From: an uncultured Methanobrevibacter sp.
GTDB taxonomy: Archaea > Methanobacteriota > Methanobacteria > Methanobacteriales > Methanobacteriaceae
Direction of reading: 5' to 3'
Length of the DNA stretch: 46,951 nt
NCBI RefSeq assembly: GCF_902788255.1
Contig: NZ_CADAJR010000017.1
Coordinates: forward strand, 1-46,951
Below are positions 43,424 through 46,951 of the stretch, piece by piece. The translations under genes and the position numbers were made by a program. Position 1 is the stretch's first letter, and every line of letters starts with the position of its first letter. Under the pieces are notes generated by a model. That model was given only the letters and a program-made list of their open reading frames with translations, did not search any database and was not told where the DNA came from.

Positions 43424-44263
43424 TTATTCAACTAATGCTTTGATTAAATCACAAGCTCTTACAAGACCGACCAAGTCACCTTCAACACCAATTACAGGAA
43501 TCTGCTCAATGTTTAAGGTTTTCATTTTCTTAGCACAGTCTGAAACTTTGGTTTTGGAATTAGCAACTTCCACATTTCCAACAGCCACATCAGCTACAAC
43601 TTTATCAGTGAACTTTAAACTGTTTTTCTCAATGTACAATACGGAAGTACTGTCCCATGACCATTTATCTCCTTCAGTTCCAACAGTAGAACTGTGTTCA
43701 CTTCTTTCAGAGATGATTTCAATTTCTGAAATAAAATCAGTTTCAGTTAAAATACCTGATAATTTTGCTTCATCATCTAAAGCCAAAACGGATTTTAATC
43801 CGAATTGATTCATGGTTTCAAATGCAACGTTTAATGGAGCTTTTTCCCATGTAGTTGGAACAGTAGTAATCATATAATCTTCAACAGCATCATTTATTTC
43901 AATTTTAGTTAAAGCTTTTGATACCAAGTCAAATGAAGTGATTATTCCCACTAATTCGCCATCATCATTTACAACAGGAACTCTTCTTACATCATTTTCC
44001 ATCATTACACGAGCAGCATCCACTACATCATCACCAGGTTTAACTGTGATTAAGTCTCTGCTCATTAACATTGCAATTTGCTCTTCATCAGGATTATTAA
44101 TTAAATCAGAACGAGTTACTAGTCCTACTAAAATGTCAGTATCTTCTTTAACAACAGGAAGAACTGCTTTGTTTTCTTTTCTCATTAAGTCTAAAACTTT
44201 TTCACGATTACCTGGAACGGAAACGCTTACAACATTTTTAGACATTGTTCTTTTAACTAACAT
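43424..44263 (-). CDS. Protein with four CBS domains
   Basis: 279 residues from ATG 44261-44263, which follows AAGGTGT with a 6-nt spacer; the longer open frame lacks a site. Four CBS units are seen: MSKNVVSVSVPGN…LVTRSDL, MSRDLITVKPGDD…IITSFDL, MITTVPTTWEKA…LTETDF, and VAVGNVEVANSKTKV…LVRACDLIKAL. CBS pairs bind adenine nucleotides or SAM and act as energy or ligand sensors. 37 nt downstream of the universal stress protein, another ATP-binding sensor. Confidence 0.9.
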   Translation of the reverse strand: MLVKRTMSKNVVSVSVPGNREKVLDLMRKENKAVLPVVKEDTDILVGLVTRSDLINNPDEEQIAMLMSRDLITVKPGDDVVDAARVMMENDVRRVPVVNDDGELVGIITSFDLVSKALTKIEINDAVEDYMITTVPTTWEKAPLNVAFETMNQFGLKSVLALDDEAKLSGILTETDFISEIEIISERSEHSSTVGTEGDKWSWDSTSVLYIEKNSLKFTDKVVADVAVGNVEVANSKTKVSDCAKKMKTLNIEQIPVIGVEGDLVGLVRACDLIKALVE

Positions 44264-44300
44264 AAAAAACACCTTTAATAAATTTAATATATAATGTAAA

Positions 44301-44726
44301 TTAATGTACAACGAGCACTGCACATTTGGCTGAATTTACAACCTTGTCTGCTACACTGCCCATAATAAATCTATCGAAGCCAGATTTACCAGAACTACCC
44401 ATAACGATTAAATCGACATCTTCCTCTCCAGCAACTTCCAATATTACTTTAGCCGGAGAACCTTCTCTAATCACATGAGTAATCTTTAAATCATCAACAT
44501 TCAATTCATCAAATTCCTTGAGATTCTCTTCTGATCTTTCCTTTAGAATTTGATTTAACTGGTATACTTCATCATCCAATGGAAGTCCGTTAACAAAATT
44601 GTTTTCTGTGACACTCACAGCGATTATTTCAGCTCCACTAACCTTTGCTAAAAACAAAGCATGTTTTTGAGCTTTTTTTGCAAATTCTGATCCATCAGTA
44701 GGGACCAATATTCTTTTATACATCAT
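44301..44726 (-). CDS. Universal stress protein (UspA family)
   Basis: 141 residues. It starts MMYKRILVPTDGSEFAKKA, and residues near the end, VMGSSGKSGFDRFIMGSVADKVV, form the G-x2-G-x9-G(S/T) ATP-binding loop, so it is the nucleotide-binding type. Two adjacent ATGs (44726, 44723) follow GGGAG with 6- or 9-nt spacers; ATG 44732 lies within the site. Upstream of the CBS gene, likely co-transcribed. Confidence 0.92.
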   Translation of the reverse strand: MMYKRILVPTDGSEFAKKAQKHALFLAKVSGAEIIAVSVTENNFVNGLPLDDEVYQLNQILKERSEENLKEFDELNVDDLKITHVIREGSPAKVILEVAGEEDVDLIVMGSSGKSGFDRFIMGSVADKVVNSAKCAVLVVH

Positions 44727-44764
44727 TAACATCTCCCATAATATATAGATTTATATCCATGATA

Positions 44765-45919
44765 TTATACATTAACTCTTTTGTTTATGATATATAATAT
44801 ATTTTTCGTTTCTAGACGATTACACATATTAAGGTAAGGATTTTTAGAAAAAGATTTGAAAATGAAAAATTCCGCAAAATTATCCTCTAAAATCATCGAT
44901 TTTTCAACAATTTTGTTGATGTCAAATCCACAAATATTGGTTGTTGCCATTTTAACCAATTCAATAGGATTGATATAACTCTTGTAATAAACAGACATGA
45001 GTTTTAATGAAAATTCCAATTCCCTAAGCATATTTGGGGAGTTAAGCATAACATTGTCAGTACCAAGCAATGGCTTAACACCTAAATTGAGCATTTTATT
45101 TAAGGGCGCCACACCAACGTTTAATGTCGCATTTGCTCTTGGACAAACAACAACATTCTGATTTGAGTTTGCAATTAGGTCGATGTCATTGTTTTTGGGA
45201 TTGGTACAGTGAACCAGCTGATTGAAATTGGTTTTTACCCCCCTAGCAATTTCAGTCACCTTATTCTCATTTAAAGACTCAATTTGATTGGATTCTGATT
45301 CCGCAACATGGATTGATGAAATCTTGCCCTGTCTATTGCACTCTTCAACTATCAAATTAGCAACATCCGTTGTTATTTCACCAAAACCGCTTGGAGCAAT
45401 ACCGTCAGCAACCTTAAGAAGTTTTCTAATTGCGGTTTTAACCTTAGCCAAATCTGGATCGTCTCCATAAAAACTATCGTCACGACCCAGAATAACCGGT
45501 TTGATTGGAATGTCCTTTGAGGATTTTCTCAAAAGTTTTACTCCCTTTATTCCACCTTCGCGATAATCAATAAAATGACTTGTACCTGAGTTTACCATAT
45601 CCCACATGGACTGTTTCATTGCATCAATTAAATCCTCATCACAAGCATTGGCCAATGCACGATGCTTTACACCATTAGGGGGCTTGACCATTTCACTTAA
45701 TGTCAAACCATACCCCTCATCCTTGATTATTGAATCTCCAATGTGAATATGGCCATTGATAAAAGAGGGACAAACATAAGCGCCTTCAATGTCGATTATT
45801 TTTCCTTCTTTCGCATCCTTTGAAATCTCAATGATTTTGCCGTCATCCACAACGATATTTTCACGAACCGGAGTCAAATTTTGGCCTTTTAAAATAATCC
45901 CATTTGATATAGTAAACAT
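44765..45919 (-). CDS. Amidohydrolase family protein (TrzA/ATZ-like)
   Basis: 384 residues. GHIHIGDS (His57, His59), SSIHVAESES (His), LVHCTNP (His) and LLGTDNVM (Asp) form the metal-dependent amidohydrolase centre, with the N-terminal beta-sandwich strand set typical of deaminases. Known relatives remove amino groups from purines, guanine or S-adenosylhomocysteine; the substrate is not clear. The ATG has no evident ribosome site. The last 40 residues are divergent and aromatic/basic. Monocistronic by spacing. Confidence 0.87.
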   Translation of the reverse strand: MFTISNGIILKGQNLTPVRENIVVDDGKIIEISKDAKEGKIIDIEGAYVCPSFINGHIHIGDSIIKDEGYGLTLSEMVKPPNGVKHRALANACDEDLIDAMKQSMWDMVNSGTSHFIDYREGGIKGVKLLRKSSKDIPIKPVILGRDDSFYGDDPDLAKVKTAIRKLLKVADGIAPSGFGEITTDVANLIVEECNRQGKISSIHVAESESNQIESLNENKVTEIARGVKTNFNQLVHCTNPKNNDIDLIANSNQNVVVCPRANATLNVGVAPLNKMLNLGVKPLLGTDNVMLNSPNMLRELEFSLKLMSVYYKSYINPIELVKMATTNICGFDINKIVEKSMILEDNFAEFFIFKSFSKNPYLNMCNRLETKNILYIINKRVNV

Positions 45920-46069
45920 TAAAGTAAACTCTAATTTTTGTTGTTAAAGTATTTTTGGATTAACTTTATTTAATTCAAAAATCAATAATATAAATGTAAA
46001 ACCCATAGGTTCAAATAGAAACTTTTAACCTCATGAGTCAACTGTTACTTAATTTTTAAAGCCATCAGG

Positions 46070-46663
46070 GTGATTTATATTAACTCTCAGGAAATAAGAT
46101 ACTTTTACAGGAATATCGTTAAAACCGGCAATGTATACAGAGTTAAATATAACAATAAAGACTATGGAGAGTTTTCAAAATTATCCGATGCACTATATGA
46201 AAGGGATGCACTGTTTTTTTGTAATTTCGATTATGATTTGCTTGTTGAATGTGACCTTGAAAACAAGTACGAAACCATGGAATTGCCACCATTTCCCGAA
46301 AAAAGACCAAAAGGCAGAATCAAGGGGACCAAAGTTAACAAAACCGAAAGGGAAGGTGAAATTCTATTCAACCATAAAATCAAGAAATTTTATATTCAAA
46401 AGGGTGATGAAATCATTGGAAACTACGATTCAATGACTGAGGCATTCTATTATAAGAAACTTCTAATGGACAACAACTGGGACATGAATGTCCTGAAAAC
46501 CAACATTACCCAGAAAATTGAAGTCAACATTGTTATTGATCAGACCAAAGAATACAAGGTTCAGCTTAACTTCTGCCCTAAATGTAAAAATAGACTTAAA
46601 ATCGGCGAAGAGGAATGTCCTTCCTGCGGTATAAATATTAAAGAATATCTGTACAATAATTAA
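46070..46663 (+). CDS. Zinc-ribbon protein, about 195 aa
   Basis: Residues 1-150 contain two similar repeats around GEFSKLSDALYERDALFF and GNYDSMTEAFYYKKLLMDN, joined by a basic Pro/Lys/Arg linker (PFPEKRPKGRIKGTKVNK, possible AT-hook-like DNA contact). The C-terminus is a zinc ribbon, FCPKCKNRLKIGEEECPSCG. Probably nucleic-acid-binding. Start uncertain: GTG 46070 lies inside the AGGGTGAT ribosome site, no ATG or TTG follows for over 60 codons, and ATT at 46079 is at the correct 4-nt spacing. Confidence 0.7.
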   Translation: MIYINSQEIRYFYRNIVKTGNVYRVKYNNKDYGEFSKLSDALYERDALFFCNFDYDLLVECDLENKYETMELPPFPEKRPKGRIKGTKVNKTEREGEILFNHKIKKFYIQKGDEIIGNYDSMTEAFYYKKLLMDNNWDMNVLKTNITQKIEVNIVIDQTKEYKVQLNFCPKCKNRLKIGEEECPSCGINIKEYLYNN

Positions 46664-46727
46664 AAAAAATAGGAAAAATATAGATGCATTTTGCACCTAC
46701 TTTACCATCGAATTTTCTCAGCGGTTT

Positions 46728-46838
46728 GATTGAACTACCTCAACTTATGGAAGTTGAGGATTCTTACTTCACGGGCTGTATACTCTAATGAGTATAGAAT
46801 TACCGTGCTATCCCCCTAGTCCCTAAGGTTCAACAATC
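46728..46838. ncRNA. Compact structured element: closing stem plus two hairpins
   Basis: Nested inverted repeats: GATTGAAC (46728-46735) pairs with GTTC-AA-CAATC (46828-46838) as an outer stem with a 2-nt bulge; CCTCAACTT (46738-46746) pairs with AAGTTGAGG (46751-46759); CACGG (46770-46774) pairs with CCGTG (46803-46807) enclosing TATACTC (46779-46785)/GAGTATA (46790-46796). It is more G+C-rich than its surroundings. Read on the minus strand (AGAATCC-hairpin-GG…TTCAA) it resembles right ends of IS200/IS605-type tnpB elements and their guide RNA. No tnpB frame is in the rest of the 288-nt gene-free end. Strand and identity are unproven. Confidence 0.45.
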
Positions 46839-46951
46839 AATTTTTAAATCATTTTTTTATTTCAACTTGGCTATCGTTGAAAATTTAATGAATTAAGTTG
46901 ATTGTTATCTATTATTTTAATTTTAGTAATATTTAAATCAAATGAGAGAGC

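Noticed and set aside
44264-44323. 20-codon N-terminal extension of the CBS protein
   Set aside because: It overlaps the universal stress protein gene and has no ribosome site; AAGGTGT stands directly before ATG 44263.
1-46951. tRNA, rRNA, CRISPR array or prophage
   Set aside because: No cloverleaf-like segment, rRNA core, regularly spaced repeat or phage structural gene was recognised by eye; a tRNAscan or CRISPR search would be needed to be certain.

Overview
The window looks like chromosome of a host-associated methanogenic archaeon, most likely Methanobrevibacter or a close relative in the Methanobacteriales. The evidence is the strong A+T bias, archaeal ribosome-binding sites (GGTGAT/GGAGG), TATA boxes about 25 nt from leaderless starts, an archaeal A-type ATP synthase operon, TiaS, the YcaO/TfuA pair that thioamidates McrA, a large adhesin-like surface protein with a papain-like domain, and a probable lactaldehyde dehydrogenase of F420 synthesis. 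No tRNA, rRNA or CRISPR array was seen.

Layout. 1-2481: start of the A-type ATP synthase operon on the minus strand (H, I, start of K). 2647-3717: small uncharacterised proteins. 3719-11264: a minus-strand accessory metabolic cluster holding two tandem copies of a membrane gene pair (DUF3100 protein plus small partner), then MmgE/PrpD, a U32-like TIM-barrel protein, a class I fumarase alpha-like hydratase, a citryl-CoA lyase-like protein and a nitroreductase. It reads as uptake and breakdown (or synthesis) of a citrate-like tricarboxylate and is the best candidate for an undescribed system here. 11471-22246: housekeeping and conserved archaeal genes (TiaS, an HTH regulator, SerA, JAMM protease, Thg1, aspartate dehydrogenase, a PRC-barrel protein, a tRNA-binding protein, an aldehyde dehydrogenase). 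22296-24389: tandem TMEM175-like channels and a bile-acid:sodium symporter family protein.

24389-38106 is a rearranged surface/transport region. A block of TadC-like pilus gene, trkH and (further on) an alpha/beta hydrolase occurs twice in the same order. In copy A trkH has lost its N-terminus and carries a frameshift, and only the C-terminal part of the hydrolase survives. In copy B the TadC-like gene is cut short. A 1.41-kb insertion sequence with 16-bp terminal inverted repeats sits exactly at the junction of the copies. A 1.2-kD-residue adhesin with beta-helix, papain-like and Ig-like parts (about 1,200 residues) lies in copy A; a Cna-B-like surface protein, a DUF4013 membrane protein and an acyltransferase lie in copy B.

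38292-46663: an orphan STAS protein, an Sfp-type phosphopantetheinyl transferase, an M24 peptidase and an M50 protease sharing one symmetric TATA box, YcaO-TfuA, a CBS protein, a universal stress protein, an amidohydrolase and a zinc-ribbon protein. The right end holds a compact inverted-repeat-rich structure (46728-46838) that looks like a structured RNA or a remnant IS200/IS605-type end.

The most unexpected sequence-level signal is start-codon use. Both DUF3100 paralogues have a conserved N-terminus with no ATG, GTG or TTG in frame, and both have an ATT codon at the ideal distance from a Shine-Dalgarno sequence. Two other genes (TiaS and the zinc-ribbon protein) show the same arrangement.
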